A DNA stretch of 64,000 bases from the NCBI RefSeq assembly GCF_000986785.1, contig NZ_LAYY01000009.1, positions 62,001-126,000 of the forward strand, in the 5' to 3' direction. Below are positions 1 to 10,277 of this stretch, in pieces. Under the pieces are notes generated by a model. It saw nothing but the letters and a program-made list of their open reading frames with translations, was not told the origin of the DNA and ran no database searches. Source of the stretch: Mesobacillus campisalis (GTDB taxonomy: Bacteria > Bacillota > Bacilli > Bacillales > Cytobacillaceae). Each line of letters starts with the position of its first letter. Position 1 is the first letter of the stretch. Position numbers and translations under genes: made by a program.

Positions 1-44
1 AATTCAAATTGTTCTTTCCCTGTTACCAATGTATAATTGCCCAT
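1..44 (-). CDS. N-terminus of a gene cut by the window edge
   Basis: An ATG at 44 reading leftward opens a frame that begins M-G-N-Y-T-L-V-T-G-K-E-Q-F-E and runs off the window. A purine-rich AGGGAGAGGGG ribosome binding site lies seven bases before the ATG, which makes a real start likely. Fourteen residues are too few to name a family. It lies downstream of the nitroreductase terminator, so it is probably a separate transcription unit. Confidence 0.5.
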   Translation of the reverse strand, partial: MGNYTLVTGKEQFE

Positions 45-87
45 TTCAATGCCCCTCTCCCTACTGCATAGTTTGCTAAAAATAAAA

Positions 88-117
88 AGTCTGGTGGGAA
101 TCAAACCTCACCAGACT
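88..117 (-). terminator. Intrinsic terminator after the nitroreductase gene
   Basis: Nine-base inverted repeat AGTCTGGTG / CACCAGACT with a 12-base loop. On the minus strand it is followed by TTTTTATTTTTAG, a good U-tract. It lies 52 bases past the nitroreductase stop. Confidence 0.85.
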
Positions 118-168
118 CTTCACTAAGCATATTCCCCACCGTCTACCTGGACATTCCTCGATTGGTTC

Positions 169-768
169 TTATTTATAAAATTTCACGCGATCTTCAACTG
201 CCTGGAATTGCTTCTCTCCTGGTTCGGCAGTTGGATTACCGAATGGCATTTGTGCAATTAGTTTCCAGTTACCCGGGATATTCCATTTGTTTTTCACTTC
301 TTCATCGATTAGCGGGTTATAGTGCTGTAAAGAGGCACCTAATCCTTCTGCTTCTAGGCCTGCCCAAACGACCAACTGGTGCATGCCGGATGCCTGGTTC
401 GACCAGACCGGGAAATTTTCTGCATAGGCTGAGAATTGTTCTTGAAGTGATTTAACTACTGCTTCATCTTCGAAAAACAATACGGTGCCATATCCAGCTT
501 TAAATGAATCCATTTTTTCTTGCGTGCCAGTGAAGTCTCCATTCCCAACCACTTCACGTAATGTTTCAGTTGTAATTTCCCATAATTGATCATGCGCCTC
601 TCCAGTCAATACAACAAGGCGTGCCGTCTGGGAGTTGAAGGCAGAAGGGGTATGCTTAACTGCAAATTCTACAATTTCCTTAATTCTCTCGTCAGAAACT
701 TGGACATCTTTATTAAGGCCATAGTAAGAGCGCCTTTCTTTTAGTACAGAATAAAAATCGTTTGCCAT
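169..768 (-). CDS. Frm2/Hbn1-like nitroreductase family oxidoreductase
   Basis: A 199-residue flavin oxidoreductase. Seen: the KERRSYYG segment (residues 10-17), a typical nitroreductase FMN-phosphate contact, and HTPSAFNSQ (39-47), the flavin-contacting motif of the Frm2/Hbn1 branch. Family knowledge: these FMN enzymes reduce nitro compounds or quinones with NAD(P)H and respond to lipid or redox stress. The start follows AGGAGGAAAAATT. The gene is monocistronic: a terminator follows at 88-117, and two TATCTCG half-sites (793 and 808) sit just upstream, resembling the operator of the quinone-sensing MarR repressor MhqR. Inferred role: electrophile or quinone detoxification. The natural substrate cannot be read from sequence. 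Confidence 0.85.
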   Translation of the reverse strand: MANDFYSVLKERRSYYGLNKDVQVSDERIKEIVEFAVKHTPSAFNSQTARLVVLTGEAHDQLWEITTETLREVVGNGDFTGTQEKMDSFKAGYGTVLFFEDEAVVKSLQEQFSAYAENFPVWSNQASGMHQLVVWAGLEAEGLGASLQHYNPLIDEEVKNKWNIPGNWKLIAQMPFGNPTAEPGEKQFQAVEDRVKFYK

Positions 769-792
769 AATTTTTCCTCCTAGAAAACATTT

Positions 793-823
793 TATCTCGA
801 GTTAATATATCTCGGATTCGAAT
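793..823 (-). promoter_or_regulatory. MhqR-like operator sites upstream of the nitroreductase
   Basis: Plus-strand TATCTCG occurs at 793-799 and 808-814, 15 bases apart. Read on the minus strand, the distal copy contains AATCCGAGATA, an 11-base match to the glpX upstream site at 11355-11372. Similar dyads occur before four other transcription units here. Repressor identity is inferred from similarity to the published MhqR consensus; no mhqR gene is in the window. Confidence 0.5.
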
Positions 824-956
824 TGATGTTAAACAAAATAATGGTTGCTGTCAAACATTCTAAATGCTATGGGAAAATAATTTTTGAAAATATTTGATCA
901 CCAAAATGCCTTTTCTCATTTCAGTTGTTCCTGCAGGCCATAAATCCTGGATTTAA

Positions 957-2306
957 TTAAATAGAATGATTTTTATTTAATCGTTTTATCAAAACTTCTT
1001 TTTCTGCTTCATAGCCAGGTTTACCAAGCAATGCAAACATATTTTTCTTATAAGCCTCTACACCAGGCTGATCAAATGGATTCACGCCCATTAATAAACC
1101 GGAGATTCCGCATGCTTTTTCAAAGAAATAAACCATTTCGCCAAATGTGTACTCGGTTAACTCATCCAGTTCAACAACCATGTTTGGAACGCCGCCATCG
1201 ACATGAGCCAAAACAGTTCCTTGGAACGCGTTTTTATTTACATCATCCATGGTTTTTCCTGCTAGGAAGTTTAAGCCATCCAGATTTGATGCATCTTCTT
1301 GGATCGTTACCTCTGCTTTTGGTGTTGCCACTTGAATCACGGTTTCAATCAAATCACGACGGCCTTCTTGGACATATTGCCCCATGGAATGCAAGTCAGT
1401 GGAAAAATCAACCGATGCCGGGAACAACCCTTTTTGATCTTTCCCTTCACTTTCACCGTATAACTGCTTCCACCATTCTGATACATAATGAAGAGCAGGC
1501 TCATAGTTTACAAGCAATTCGATTGTTTTTCCTTTTCTATATAAAGCGTTGCGGACCGCTGCATATTGATAGCTCTCATTGGTTTTAAGGTCAGGGTTAT
1601 TGTATTTTTCGGCTGCTGCTTTAGCGCCTTCCATCATCTTGTCAATATTCAGTCCTGCCGTTGCGATTGGCAAAAGCCCGACAGCTGTCAGAACGGAGTA
1701 TCTGCCGCCAACATCATCTGGAATCACAAATGTTTCATAGCCTTCTTCCGTAGCAAGTTGCTTCAGTGCACCTTTTTCTTTATCGGTTGTAACAAAGATT
1801 CGATTTTTGGCTTCTTCTTTGCCATATTTCTTTTCCAAATAATCACGGAAAATCCGGAAAGCAATCGCTGGTTCAGTAGTGGTACCTGATTTTGAAATCA
1901 CGTTTATCGAGATATCTTTCCCCTCCAGCATTTCGAATAGATGGGTAAGATAGGTTGAACTAATGTTTTGGCCGGCAAAATAAATCTCGGTATTTCCACT
2001 CATTTGGTTATGGAAGGTATGGGACAGAGATTCAATCGCTGCTCTTGCGCCTAAATAGGATCCACCTATTCCGATGACAATTAACGCATCGGAAGACTTT
2101 TGAATTCTTTCTGCTGCTTGCTTAATTCTTGAGAACTCTTCTTGATCATAGTCATATGGTAGAGTCACCCAGCCTAAGTAGTCAGACCCCGGCCCTTGTT
2201 TATCGTGAAGCATATGATGGGCTGCCTTTACAAATACAGAAAGATTGTCAATTTCAGATTGCTGCAGGAAGTTTGTTACATTTGAGTAATCAAAAGATAT
2301 GGCCAT
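957..2306 (-). CDS. pgi: Glucose-6-phosphate isomerase (copy 1)
   Basis: A 449-residue phosphoglucose isomerase interconverting glucose-6-P and fructose-6-P in the cytosol. Seen: [15 protein letters not shown] near residue 80, the SIS-domain phosphate-binding [10 protein letters not shown] near 140, [15 protein letters not shown], the QYVQEGRR segment with the catalytic Glu, and [12 protein letters not shown] near the C terminus with the conserved Lys. The length equals that of the Bacillus family. The start has GGAGAAATAAAC before the ATG. It is the last gene of the block rpiA-zwf-tkt-gnd-tal-pgi. A second pgi at 61417-62826 is very similar by eye (over 70% identical). Confidence 0.97.
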   Translation of the reverse strand: MAISFDYSNVTNFLQQSEIDNLSVFVKAAHHMLHDKQGPGSDYLGWVTLPYDYDQEEFSRIKQAAERIQKSSDALIVIGIGGSYLGARAAIESLSHTFHNQMSGNTEIYFAGQNISSTYLTHLFEMLEGKDISINVISKSGTTTEPAIAFRIFRDYLEKKYGKEEAKNRIFVTTDKEKGALKQLATEEGYETFVIPDDVGGRYSVLTAVGLLPIATAGLNIDKMMEGAKAAAEKYNNPDLKTNESYQYAAVRNALYRKGKTIELLVNYEPALHYVSEWWKQLYGESEGKDQKGLFPASVDFSTDLHSMGQYVQEGRRDLIETVIQVATPKAEVTIQEDASNLDGLNFLAGKTMDDVNKNAFQGTVLAHVDGGVPNMVVELDELTEYTFGEMVYFFEKACGISGLLMGVNPFDQPGVEAYKKNMFALLGKPGYEAEKEVLIKRLNKNHSI

Positions 2307-2343
2307 GTTTATTTCTCCTTTGCCTGTATTTTGCAGTTTGTAG

Positions 2344-2378
2344 TGGGGGCATTGGCTAGGTTGTTCGCCAACGTCCCC
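2344..2378 (-). other. Intergenic hairpin between tal and pgi
   Basis: On the minus strand GGGG-ACG-TTGGC, a ten-base loop, then GCCAA-TG-CCCC folds into a two-part stem. No U-tract follows, so it is unlikely to be a terminator. It may stabilise or process the mRNA between tal and pgi. Confidence 0.4.
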
Positions 2379-2387
2379 TATTTCTTC

Positions 2388-3053
2388 TTATTTCTTTGGT
2401 TCTACCCAATCTGCTGCGAACTTTTCAATTCCTTGATCCGTAAGCGGATGTTTTGCTAGCTGCTCAATGACTTTAAAGGGAACAGTTGCAATATGTGCAC
2501 CAGCCATCGCAACGCGCGTTACATGGTCCGGATGGCGAACAGATGCTGCAATGATTTGGGCATCAAGGTTATGAGTCCGGAATAATTCGGCGATTTTCGC
2601 CACTAGCAGGACACCATCTTCTGAAATGTCATCTAAACGGCCTAAGAATGGCGAAACATAAGCGGCTCCTGCCCGAGCGGCTAAAAGTGCTTGATTCACA
2701 GTGAAAATAAGTGTGACATTTACCTTGACTCCTTTTTTCGCCAAATAACGGGTAGTTTCTAAGCCTGCCAGGGTCATAGGCACTTTAATGGTAATATTTT
2801 TATCTCCACCATTTATTTTGATTAATTCATCGGCTTCTGCAATCATTTCTTCAGCTGTCACTGCATGTGGTGTAACTTCAGCAGAAACAGATTCCACTTC
2901 GGGTACTGCTTGTAAAATTTCTTCAATTCGATCTTCAAATTGGACGCCTTCTTTTGCGACCAAGGATGGGTTGGTTGTCACACCAGATAAAACGCCAATT
3001 TGATAAGCCTTTTTAATGTCCTTAAGGTTTGCTGTATCTACAAAAAATTTCAT
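2388..3053 (-). CDS. tal: Transaldolase, TalC/FSA-like short form
   Basis: A 221-residue transaldolase of the small (about 220 residues) subfamily shared with fructose-6-phosphate aldolase. It moves a dihydroxyacetone unit between sedoheptulose-7-P and glyceraldehyde-3-P. Seen: FFVDTANL at the N terminus, GVTTNPSL (24-31), the Schiff-base lysine K90 in NITIKVPMT, and [10 protein letters not shown] chose the ATG at 3053 because GGAGGG lies eight bases upstream; a longer in-frame start has no ribosome site. It follows gnd closely. Short-form transaldolases and FSA cannot be separated with certainty by eye, but the neighbouring tkt, zwf and rpiA favour transaldolase. Confidence 0.93.
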   Translation of the reverse strand: MKFFVDTANLKDIKKAYQIGVLSGVTTNPSLVAKEGVQFEDRIEEILQAVPEVESVSAEVTPHAVTAEEMIAEADELIKINGGDKNITIKVPMTLAGLETTRYLAKKGVKVNVTLIFTVNQALLAARAGAAYVSPFLGRLDDISEDGVLLVAKIAELFRTHNLDAQIIAASVRHPDHVTRVAMAGAHIATVPFKVIEQLAKHPLTDQGIEKFAADWVEPKK

Positions 3054-3096
3054 TGTCAAATCCCTCCAATAGTTTGATTCATTATGTTCCAATCCT

Positions 3097-3990
3097 TTAA
3101 GCCTTTTCTACTGCATGTCCACCAAATTCATTGCGCAAAGCGGCTACCACTTTCCCATTAAAAGTATCAGTATCTAAAGAACGGTAGCGGGACAGCAAGG
3201 ACAGGGCAATAACAGGTGTGGCTGCCTGTAAATCCAATGCCGTTTCCAATGTCCATTTTGCTTCTCCCGAGGAATGCATGACTCCTTTGATGCCATCAAG
3301 CTTAGGATCTTTAGAGAAGGCATTTTCGGTGAGCTCCATTAGCCATGAACGAATAACAGACCCGTTGTTCCAAACCTTGGCCACTTTTTCATAATCAAAG
3401 TCGAATTCACTTTTCTCCAGCACTTCAAATCCTTCGGCGATGGCGGCCATCATCCCGTATTCAATTCCATTATGGATCATTTTTAAGAAGTGGCCGCTTC
3501 CGATTTTCCCGCCATATAGATAGCCGTTTTCAACCGCTGTATCACGGAACAAAGGTTCCACTACTTCCCATGCTTCCTGGTCGCCGCCAATCATATAACA
3601 AGCGCCATTGCGGGCTCCTTCCATTCCACCGGATGTACCAGCATCCAGATAATAGATCCCTTTTCCCTTCAATTCGTCGTATCGGCGTATGGATTCCTTA
3701 TAGTGGGAATTCCCTGCTTCAATGACGATATCGCCTTCATCAAGCAATGGTGTGATCTCGCTGAGGACGGAATCAACGACCATGTGCGGAACCATGATCC
3801 ATAACACTCTTGGTTTTGCCAGTGATTGAATCAGCTCCTCCAGATTCGATGTTGCTTGGGCTCCCAATTTATTCATGTCTTTGACCGCTTTTTGATTCAA
3901 ATCATAGGCCACGACAGAATGATTGTTGTCCAATAAATTTTGACCTAAATTAAATCCCATTTTTCCTAAACCGATTAATCCAACTTGCAT
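3097..3990 (-). CDS. gnd: 6-phosphogluconate dehydrogenase, short YqeC-type (copy 1)
   Basis: A 297-residue decarboxylating dehydrogenase giving ribulose-5-P and CO2. Seen: GLGKMG at residues 7-12 (Rossmann motif), the substrate loop [16 protein letters not shown], and the catalytic-lysine segment [16 protein letters not shown]. It is about 170 residues shorter than the classical NADP-linked enzyme and matches the B. subtilis YqeC class. Asp30 closes the second strand of the nucleotide fold (VVAYD); in this family an acidic residue there usually means NAD preference. That cofactor call is inference. Copy 2 at 62862-63770 keeps the same Asp. Confidence 0.94.
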   Translation of the reverse strand: MQVGLIGLGKMGFNLGQNLLDNNHSVVAYDLNQKAVKDMNKLGAQATSNLEELIQSLAKPRVLWIMVPHMVVDSVLSEITPLLDEGDIVIEAGNSHYKESIRRYDELKGKGIYYLDAGTSGGMEGARNGACYMIGGDQEAWEVVEPLFRDTAVENGYLYGGKIGSGHFLKMIHNGIEYGMMAAIAEGFEVLEKSEFDFDYEKVAKVWNNGSVIRSWLMELTENAFSKDPKLDGIKGVMHSSGEAKWTLETALDLQAATPVIALSLLSRYRSLDTDTFNGKVVAALRNEFGGHAVEKA

Positions 3991-4014
3991 GTTTTATTCA
4001 CTCCTAAAATTTGT

Positions 4015-6006
4015 TTATTTTAATAAATCCTTTACGTTTTGAACGACATGGCCAACCGTAAATCCGAATAGCTCCATTACAGCAGCACCAGTACCCGAAG
4101 CACCAAATGTCTCAATCGACATCATTTTCCCTTCTGGCCCAACGTACCGCTCCCATCCGAGGGATATCCCCATCTCGATGGACACACGTTTTGTGACTTC
4201 AGCTGGAAGGACAGATTCCTTATAGTTTGCTGTTTGACCGTCAAACAGTTCCCAGCTTGGCATTGCCACAACGCGAACGGATACCTTTTCCTGTTCAAGT
4301 TCCGCTTTTGCCTCTACAGCTAGGCTCACCTCAGAACCAGTAGCGATTAAGATCACATCGGGATGTTCATTTGTTTCTGTTAATACATAAGCCCCTTTAG
4401 AAAGGTGGTCAATATTGGCTTTTGTTTCTTCAAATACTGGCAGGTTTTGGCGGCTTAAAATTAACGCAACTGGACCTTCTGTGTTTTGAAGCGCATAAGC
4501 CCAAGCACTCGCTGTTTCATTCGCATCTGATGGACGGATAACGGTAAGCCCAGGAATCGCGCGCAGCGCAGTCAACTGTTCAATAGGTTCATGTGTCGGT
4601 CCGTCTTCACCGACTGCAATGGAGTCATGTGTGAAGACATAGGTGACAGGCAGTTTTTGCAGTGCGGCTAAGCGAATCGATGGGCGGAGGTAATCATTAA
4701 AAACAAAGAATGTGCTGACAAATGGTTTTACCCCTCCATGCTGGGCCATCCCGTTCCCAGCTGCCCCCATTGCATGTTCACGAACCCCAAAGTACACATT
4801 TCGGCCAGCATAATTCTCAACTGCAAATGCCGCTTCTCCATTGATATCCGTCATTGTGGAGTTAGAAAGGTCTGCACTTCCTCCAAACATCGAAGGGACG
4901 ATTTTCACAAAATGATTGATTGCCTTTCCGCTCGCCACCCGGGTCGAAACAGCTTGATCAGGATCGAATGTTAAAATGTCTTTCACATCCACTAATCCTT
5001 TTCCTGCAATCGCATTTTCAAGTTCATTAGCTAATTGTGGATAAGCTTTTTTGTAACCCTTAAAGAGTGCATTCCAATCCCTTTCAGCTTGAATGCCAAC
5101 ACTTTTGAGGGATTCAAAGTGTTCTTTCACTTTTTCAGGTACATAAAAGTCTTCTTCATATTCCCAGCCATAAGCCTGCTTCGTTGCTTTTGCTTCTTCG
5201 ACACCAAGCGGCGCACCATGTGCTTTATTGGTGCCGGCAACCTTGGGACTGCCGTACCCGATTATCGTTCTGACTTCAATTAGTGTAGGTTGTTCGGTAT
5301 TCATTTTCGCTTCTGAAATGGCTTTAGTGATTGCTTCCACATCGTTTCCATCCTCAACCCGTAAATATTGCCAGTGAACAGATTCCGCCCGTTTCTGAAT
5401 GTCTTCCGAGAATGATAGATTCAATTCTCCATCTAGAGAAATATCATTTGAATCATATAAAACGATTAATTTCCCTAGTTTCATATGACCAGCCATGGAC
5501 ATTGCTTCATAGGAGATTCCTTCTGATAAGTCACCATCACCTACTAATGCATATGTATAGTGATCAATGACAGGAAAATCCTTTTGATTAAATTTGGCCG
5601 CTAAGTGTGCTTCAGCCATCGCCATTCCCACTGCATTTGCAATTCCTTGCCCCAATGGGCCAGTGGTTGCATCCACCCCATCTGTATGACCAAATTCCGG
5701 ATGACCTGGTGTTTTACTGTTTAATTTTCTGAAGCTTTTCAAATCGTCAATCGAGACATCATATCCTGCAAGATGAAGCAGGCTGTAAAGCATACTTGAA
5801 CCATGACCGGCGGATAATACAAAACGATCGCGATTAAACCATTTGGCGTTAACAGGATTATGATTTAAGTGGTCCGCCCACAAAGCATAGGCCATTGGTG
5901 CAGCTCCCATTGGCAGACCAGGGTGGCCGGAATTGGCTTGATTGATAGCGTCAATCGATAAAGTGCGTATTGTATTGATTGCTAAAGTTTCTATGTTTTT
6001 ACCCAT
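4015..6006 (-). CDS. tkt: Transketolase
   Basis: A 663-residue thiamine-diphosphate enzyme that moves two-carbon units in the non-oxidative pentose-phosphate pathway. Seen: N-terminal pyrophosphate-binding domain with [15 protein letters not shown] and the metal/TPP motif GDGDLSEG, the central pyrimidine domain with [13 protein letters not shown], and [17 protein letters not shown] with the conserved histidines. I chose the ATG at 6006 because AAAGGAGA sits just upstream; the longer in-frame start would put that site inside the coding region. It lies 28 bases after zwf and is co-directional. Confidence 0.97.
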   Translation of the reverse strand: MGKNIETLAINTIRTLSIDAINQANSGHPGLPMGAAPMAYALWADHLNHNPVNAKWFNRDRFVLSAGHGSSMLYSLLHLAGYDVSIDDLKSFRKLNSKTPGHPEFGHTDGVDATTGPLGQGIANAVGMAMAEAHLAAKFNQKDFPVIDHYTYALVGDGDLSEGISYEAMSMAGHMKLGKLIVLYDSNDISLDGELNLSFSEDIQKRAESVHWQYLRVEDGNDVEAITKAISEAKMNTEQPTLIEVRTIIGYGSPKVAGTNKAHGAPLGVEEAKATKQAYGWEYEEDFYVPEKVKEHFESLKSVGIQAERDWNALFKGYKKAYPQLANELENAIAGKGLVDVKDILTFDPDQAVSTRVASGKAINHFVKIVPSMFGGSADLSNSTMTDINGEAAFAVENYAGRNVYFGVREHAMGAAGNGMAQHGGVKPFVSTFFVFNDYLRPSIRLAALQKLPVTYVFTHDSIAVGEDGPTHEPIEQLTALRAIPGLTVIRPSDANETASAWAYALQNTEGPVALILSRQNLPVFEETKANIDHLSKGAYVLTETNEHPDVILIATGSEVSLAVEAKAELEQEKVSVRVVAMPSWELFDGQTANYKESVLPAEVTKRVSIEMGISLGWERYVGPEGKMMSIETFGASGTGAAVMELFGFTVGHVVQNVKDLLK

Positions 6007-6034
6007 ATGAAGATTTCTCCTTTTAAACATTTGG

Positions 6035-7543
6035 TTATTGTGCTAGTAAGTCTTCCGAAAGTGATTCTAACCTATCCTCTGTTACATCATCTTCATCCAG
6101 CCACCAATGGAAACCATCCTCACGAAGCAAAGAGTGAACTGCTTCCGGACCAGTCGATCCTGCTAGATAATAATGAAGCGGGGCGAGATTTTCCTCAAAT
6201 GCCTCTAAAATTGGCTGAACCCACTTCCATGACAACTCTACTTCCTTCCAGTGGGCAAAGAATGTGGAATCGCCGCGAAATGCATCATAAATTAATCGTT
6301 CATACGCTTCCGGAATATCCATTTGCTCCGTAAACAAGCTAATTTTCGCAGGTTCAATCTTGCCGCTGATCGGATTTCTACTATTAATAAGTAAGGAAAC
6401 ATTTTCATTCGGACTGATTTCGATGATCAACAGATTAGGATTCAATCTTTCTGCTTTTTCCTTTTTCGATGTTTTCTTAAATTCAATCACAATTCGAGTA
6501 GACTTTGCCGCCATCCTTTTTCCTGTCCGAATGTAGAAAGGCACTCCTTCCCAAAATGGATTATCAATCCACAGTCTGGCTGCGATAAAGGTATCATTTT
6601 CTGACGTCTCCTTAATTCCAGGTTCATTTATATAGCTAATGACTGGTTCGCCATTTATTTTCCCGGCTTTATATTGAGCTCGGACAACATCTTGTCGAAC
6701 ACCTTCTTTCTTTAAAGGACGAACAGATTCCATCACTTTGCGCTTTTCCTTGCGAATTTCATCCGGGCTGATGCTTTTTGGCATATTCATCGCGGTCATC
6801 ATTAAGATTTGAAGCATATGATTTTGAAACATATCGCGAATAGCTCCTGATTTGTCATAATAACCAGCTCGCTCTTCTACGCCCACCGTTTCACTTGCTG
6901 TAATTTGGACATTGGCAATATGTTTGTTATTTAATAGTGTTTGCAGAACAGGATTGGCAAACGCGAGTGATTCCAAGCTTTGAATCATCGACTTTCCAAG
7001 ATAATGATCAATTCGATAGATTTCATCTTCTTTGAATGCTTTGCTTAAGTTGCTATTAAGCTCCCGTGCGCTCTTTAAGTCATGCCCAAATGGCTTTTCA
7101 ATGATCAGCCGTTTCCAGCCCTTTGTTGTTCCTAAGCCACTTTCTTTAATATGGTTGGCAATGACACTAAAATATTCTGGTGCAACAGATAGATAGAACA
7201 TGCGATTTTCTGGAAGATTAAGTTCTTTCTCACGTTGACTTACAATGTTTTCAAGTTTCTTAAAGTCCTCCAAATTCCCTGCATCAAGCACACTGTATCG
7301 AAAAGCCTCAAGGAAGGGCCCGATTATCTCCTGATCAAATGCTTCTTGTCTCGAAAAACTTCTTAACGATTGTTCAACATACTTTTGGAATTCTTGATCA
7401 GATATTTCACGACGACCTAGTCCAATGACTGAAATCGGTTTAGGTATTTTTTGATCCAAATATAAATTGTAGAGAGCCGGGAAAATTTTTCTTTTTGCCA
7501 AATCCCCTGTTGCTCCAAATAAAACGAAAGTCATTGATTCCAT
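6035..7543 (-). CDS. zwf: Glucose-6-phosphate 1-dehydrogenase (copy 1)
   Basis: A 502-residue enzyme oxidising glucose-6-P to 6-phosphogluconolactone, the entry step of the oxidative pentose-phosphate pathway. Seen: the nucleotide-binding [15 protein letters not shown] (10-24), GLGRRE (41-46), and the active-site RIDHYLGK (177-184). Full length for the family. It starts seven bases after rpiA ends, implying co-transcription. Its C terminus is longer than that of the second copy at the right edge, which stops at KWW, while this one continues about 19 residues after HWW. No 6-phosphogluconolactonase gene is in the window. Confidence 0.97.
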   Translation of the reverse strand: MESMTFVLFGATGDLAKRKIFPALYNLYLDQKIPKPISVIGLGRREISDQEFQKYVEQSLRSFSRQEAFDQEIIGPFLEAFRYSVLDAGNLEDFKKLENIVSQREKELNLPENRMFYLSVAPEYFSVIANHIKESGLGTTKGWKRLIIEKPFGHDLKSARELNSNLSKAFKEDEIYRIDHYLGKSMIQSLESLAFANPVLQTLLNNKHIANVQITASETVGVEERAGYYDKSGAIRDMFQNHMLQILMMTAMNMPKSISPDEIRKEKRKVMESVRPLKKEGVRQDVVRAQYKAGKINGEPVISYINEPGIKETSENDTFIAARLWIDNPFWEGVPFYIRTGKRMAAKSTRIVIEFKKTSKKEKAERLNPNLLIIEISPNENVSLLINSRNPISGKIEPAKISLFTEQMDIPEAYERLIYDAFRGDSTFFAHWKEVELSWKWVQPILEAFEENLAPLHYYLAGSTGPEAVHSLLREDGFHWWLDEDDVTEDRLESLSEDLLAQ

Positions 7544-7549
7544 TTTTTC

Positions 7550-8221
7550 TCACTTCTTTCTATATAATATTGGCTGATGATCGCTATTTAACGTAATGAG
7601 CACATCGGCCATCCCAATAAACAAGCCATTTTCCACAACACCGGGAATCTTATTGAGACTTACTTCTAATTCTTGAGGCTGTGCTAAACTTGGGAAGATA
7701 CAATCCAAAATAAAATGTCCATTATCCGTTCGAAAAGGTTCGCCATTGACTCGGCGTAATGCTGGACTTCCGCCTAGTTCTCTTAGGTGCTTTTCCGTCA
7801 TTTCCGCCCCAAATGGTACGATTTCAACAGGCAACGGAAAGGATCCTAATGTTTTGACCATTTTTGAAGGGTCAGCCACGACAATAAATTGGTTCGCTGC
7901 TTTGGCAATGATTTTTTCTCGTAAAAGAGCACCGCCTCCCCCTTTAATGAGGTTTAAGTTTTCATCCACTTCATCGGCTCCGTCTATCGCAAGATCAATT
8001 TTCTCAATCTCTTTAAAGCCTGCCAGAGGAATGTTTAATTCTTTTGCCAGTTCCGCTGTTTGGATAGAGGTAGGAATCCCTTGAATGGAAAGTCCTTCTT
8101 TTACAAGTTGTCCAAGCTTGAGTAGTGTATAAAACATGGTTGACCCTGTACCCAGTCCCACTACCATTCCATCCTTGACAAATTCGGTCGCTTTTTCGCC
8201 GACTGCTTTCTTTTCATTCAA
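7550..8221 (-). CDS. rpiA: Ribose-5-phosphate isomerase A
   Basis: A 223-residue isomerase of ribose-5-P and ribulose-5-P. Seen: VGLGTGSTM near the N terminus, IPTSIQT, the DGADEVD catalytic motif, and KGGGGALLREKI. I chose the TTG at 8221, since AAGGAG lies eight bases before it; the GTG three codons upstream overlaps the ribosome site. It leads the zwf-tkt-gnd-tal-pgi block, after a small gene at 8294-8437. Confidence 0.95.
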   Translation of the reverse strand: MNEKKAVGEKATEFVKDGMVVGLGTGSTMFYTLLKLGQLVKEGLSIQGIPTSIQTAELAKELNIPLAGFKEIEKIDLAIDGADEVDENLNLIKGGGGALLREKIIAKAANQFIVVADPSKMVKTLGSFPLPVEIVPFGAEMTEKHLRELGGSPALRRVNGEPFRTDNGHFILDCIFPSLAQPQELEVSLNKIPGVVENGLFIGMADVLITLNSDHQPILYRKK

Positions 8222-8293
8222 GTTCCTCACTCCTTATGCTCCTCTAACAAGCGAAATCATCTACCTATTTATTTGCGTTATTATCTTACTTTA

Positions 8294-8437
8294 TTAGTTA
8301 ACGAATTTTCTCCATTGATTGATGACTTGTTTTTCGGCTAGAGTTCTAATTTCATCCTCTGGCATATCTTTATTGCCAATTACATTCGTTTGATAATTTC
8401 TCCCATTGAATTCAACTGTAACAATCACTTCAATCAC
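8294..8437 (-). CDS. Small BA3454-like stress-type protein (47 aa)
   Basis: A GTG start with AAAGGAGAAGAGG upstream opens a 47-residue frame beginning M-I-E-V-I-V-T-V-E-F-N-G-R-N-Y and ending Q-W-R-K-F-V-N. The beta-strand start, the TNVIGNKDMPEDEI middle and the C-terminal helix resemble the small Bacillus family annotated as BA3454 stress-response proteins; I recall that family rather than being able to search it. Its molecular role is unknown. It is the first gene of the pentose-phosphate block, 72 bases ahead of rpiA, which suggests co-regulation. Confidence 0.7.
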   Translation of the reverse strand: MIEVIVTVEFNGRNYQTNVIGNKDMPEDEIRTLAEKQVINQWRKFVN

Positions 8438-8505
8438 GATCCTCTTCTCCTTTCAATTGATACTTGAAACAGTTGTTTTGGACCCGTAATTACATTTAAT
8501 TCAAA

Positions 8506-8523
8506 TATCTCGTATTCAAAGTA
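8506..8523 (-). promoter_or_regulatory. Operator-like dyad upstream of the pentose-phosphate block
   Basis: The minus strand reads TACTTTGAATACGAGATA, which matches the glpX site (TATCTTTAATCCGAGATA) at 14 of 18 positions. It lies about 70 bases upstream of the first gene. The surrounding 8440-8690 segment is AT-rich and otherwise contains no gene. Confidence 0.5.
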
Positions 8524-8608
8524 TTTGATAAAAAAATATATCTGAATCATTTTTTCGGATTAACAACAAGTACAGCCTATAAGATTAAGGAATATTTTAT
8601 TATCAAGT

Positions 8609-8625
8609 AACTTTATGTAACCATA
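8609..8625. promoter_or_regulatory. AACTTTATGTAACCATA motif, also found at 12034
   Basis: The 16 bases ACTTTATGTAACCATA recur at 12035-12050 upstream of another gene, where they form part of a perfect dyad. Only half of the dyad (GTAACC) is intact here. It may be a shared regulator site between the GPH transporter 3' end and the rpiA promoter. Confidence 0.35.
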
Positions 8626-8691
8626 ATATCCCCTTAGCATGTATCCGTCAACCATTTTTGTCTATTTTGTGAACTTTCTCTAGAGGAATAT

Positions 8692-10109
8692 TTATAAGCC
8701 ATTTTTTCTTTTAGCTGCTAAATTATTCGAGAGTTGTTTCATCCGTTTCTTATTTAACGGGTATAAAAATACCAATATAAAAAATATCAATAAATAGATC
8801 GTTCCAGGTACAATTGTAGCCAATGCGTAGATTCCATCCAGTGTGTCTGCCGATTGAACTTCAAGGGAAGCATTATAGCCTATGGCAGTGATGGCAAAAC
8901 CTCCTATGCCGCCAGCAAGTGCTTGGCCAACTTTCCGGGCGAATGAATAGAAAGAATAGACTGTTCCATCTTCTCGCAGGCCGGTTATTAATTCGTGATA
9001 ATCAACCACATCGGTTACAAATGCCCATATCAATGAATTAAAGAATGCATATCCAAACATACCAATCGCTGAACCTACAATAAATTGTCCTGTGGATAAG
9101 TCAGGGAAGAAGAATAAAAGAACATACATTGAAGCTGCCAGGATCATTCCCGTAGCTGTGACTTCTTTTTTGCCGAATTTGGCCACTAACGGTTTGACTA
9201 AAGGAATCGCAATAAATACGGTAACCGTTTGGATAATGCCTATAATGCTTAATGCGGCTGTATTACGAAAATAATCTTTAAACAAATAAACGTTCACTGC
9301 ACCGATCAGCATTGTGCTCATCATAAAAATCAAGGATGCTCCAAGGATAGCCATTAACGGTTTATTTTTCATCAAAGACTTTAATGTACGGCCTAAATTA
9401 GGTTTAACTCCAGTATTTTCAGGAATGGCTATACGTTCTGTAGATAATTTATAACATGCCATATAACAAGCGAGAGAAAGAATCCCAAAAATGACAGCCG
9501 CCATGAAAAAACCATCTGAATTCGCCTTGTTGTCTACGAAGATAATGAGTGGTCCAATAGCATTGATGATTAAACTTGCCAACATGGCCCCCATCGTTCT
9601 GAATGTAGATAAAGAAGTACGTTCGATAGGATCATCTGTGATCACGGAAGCCATTGAACCATAAGGAATATTAACTGTACTGTATAATGTTCCCCATAAA
9701 ATATATGTAACAAAGGCATATGCCGCATAAAATCCGTTCGACATCCCCGGGATATATACAAACATTAATACCCCTGATAGAACGAGCGGGAAGGACATCC
9801 TGAAAATCCAAGGTTTAAATTTCCCATGTTTAGTGGGCTTTTTTGAATCGATAAAACGCCCCCATGTCAATCTGCCAAGGCATCCCATAAACGTGCAATG
9901 AAAAAGAGGATCCCGACAAATGCTGCACTAAGTCCATAAATATCTGTATAATAAACCATCAGGAAAGAACTCACTAATATAAAGAAGAAGTCATTCCCAA
10001 AATCGCCAAACATATAACCTAGTTGATCTCTAAGACCAAATTTTTCACCTTTTATAATTGAATTTGTTGGTTCATAATCCATTATTTTTTGACTGGCACC
10101 TTGATTCAT
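8692..10109 (-). pseudogene. GPH-family sugar:cation symporter, frameshifted
   Basis: A 12-TM glycoside-pentoside-hexuronide symporter split into two frames. The 5' part (10109 to 9867, 80 residues) holds TM1-2 and ends A-R-L-W-D-A-L-A-D-stop. The 3' part continues in the next frame with L-T-W-G-R-F-I-D-S-K and GKFKPWI, the diagnostic loop after TM2, through to TM12. One extra T in GATTGACATGG (near 9873) would restore GAT TTG ACA TGG and a full protein of about 470 residues. Ribosome site AGGAGTG precedes the ATG. It sits between glpX and the pentose-phosphate block, so a sugar or sugar-acid substrate feeding that pathway is plausible. True decay or a sequencing error are both possible. Confidence 0.85.
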
Positions 10110-10157
10110 TTTATCACTCCTGTATCAGCTTAATGCGCTTATTGGTTTTAATTAAAA

Positions 10158-10175
10158 TATCTTTAATTTGAGATA
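10158..10175. promoter_or_regulatory. Operator-like dyad upstream of the GPH transporter
   Basis: TATCTTTAATTTGAGATA, a near-perfect 18-bp dyad 50 bases before the transporter start. Same family as the sites at 8506, 11355, 14612 and 14730. Confidence 0.55.
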
Positions 10176-10277
10176 ATGAAAATGTCTTTCCCTATTCCCC
10201 AATTTAAATCGGAGTTCTTTAATCAATCGACCTATGATACAAATTGTTTTATAATGGCGATAAAAATGGATTACATT

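Noticed and set aside
9867-9890. Programmed -1 frameshift in the GPH transporter
   Set aside because: No slippery X-XXY-YYZ heptamer or downstream pseudoknot is visible; a simple one-base loss explains it.
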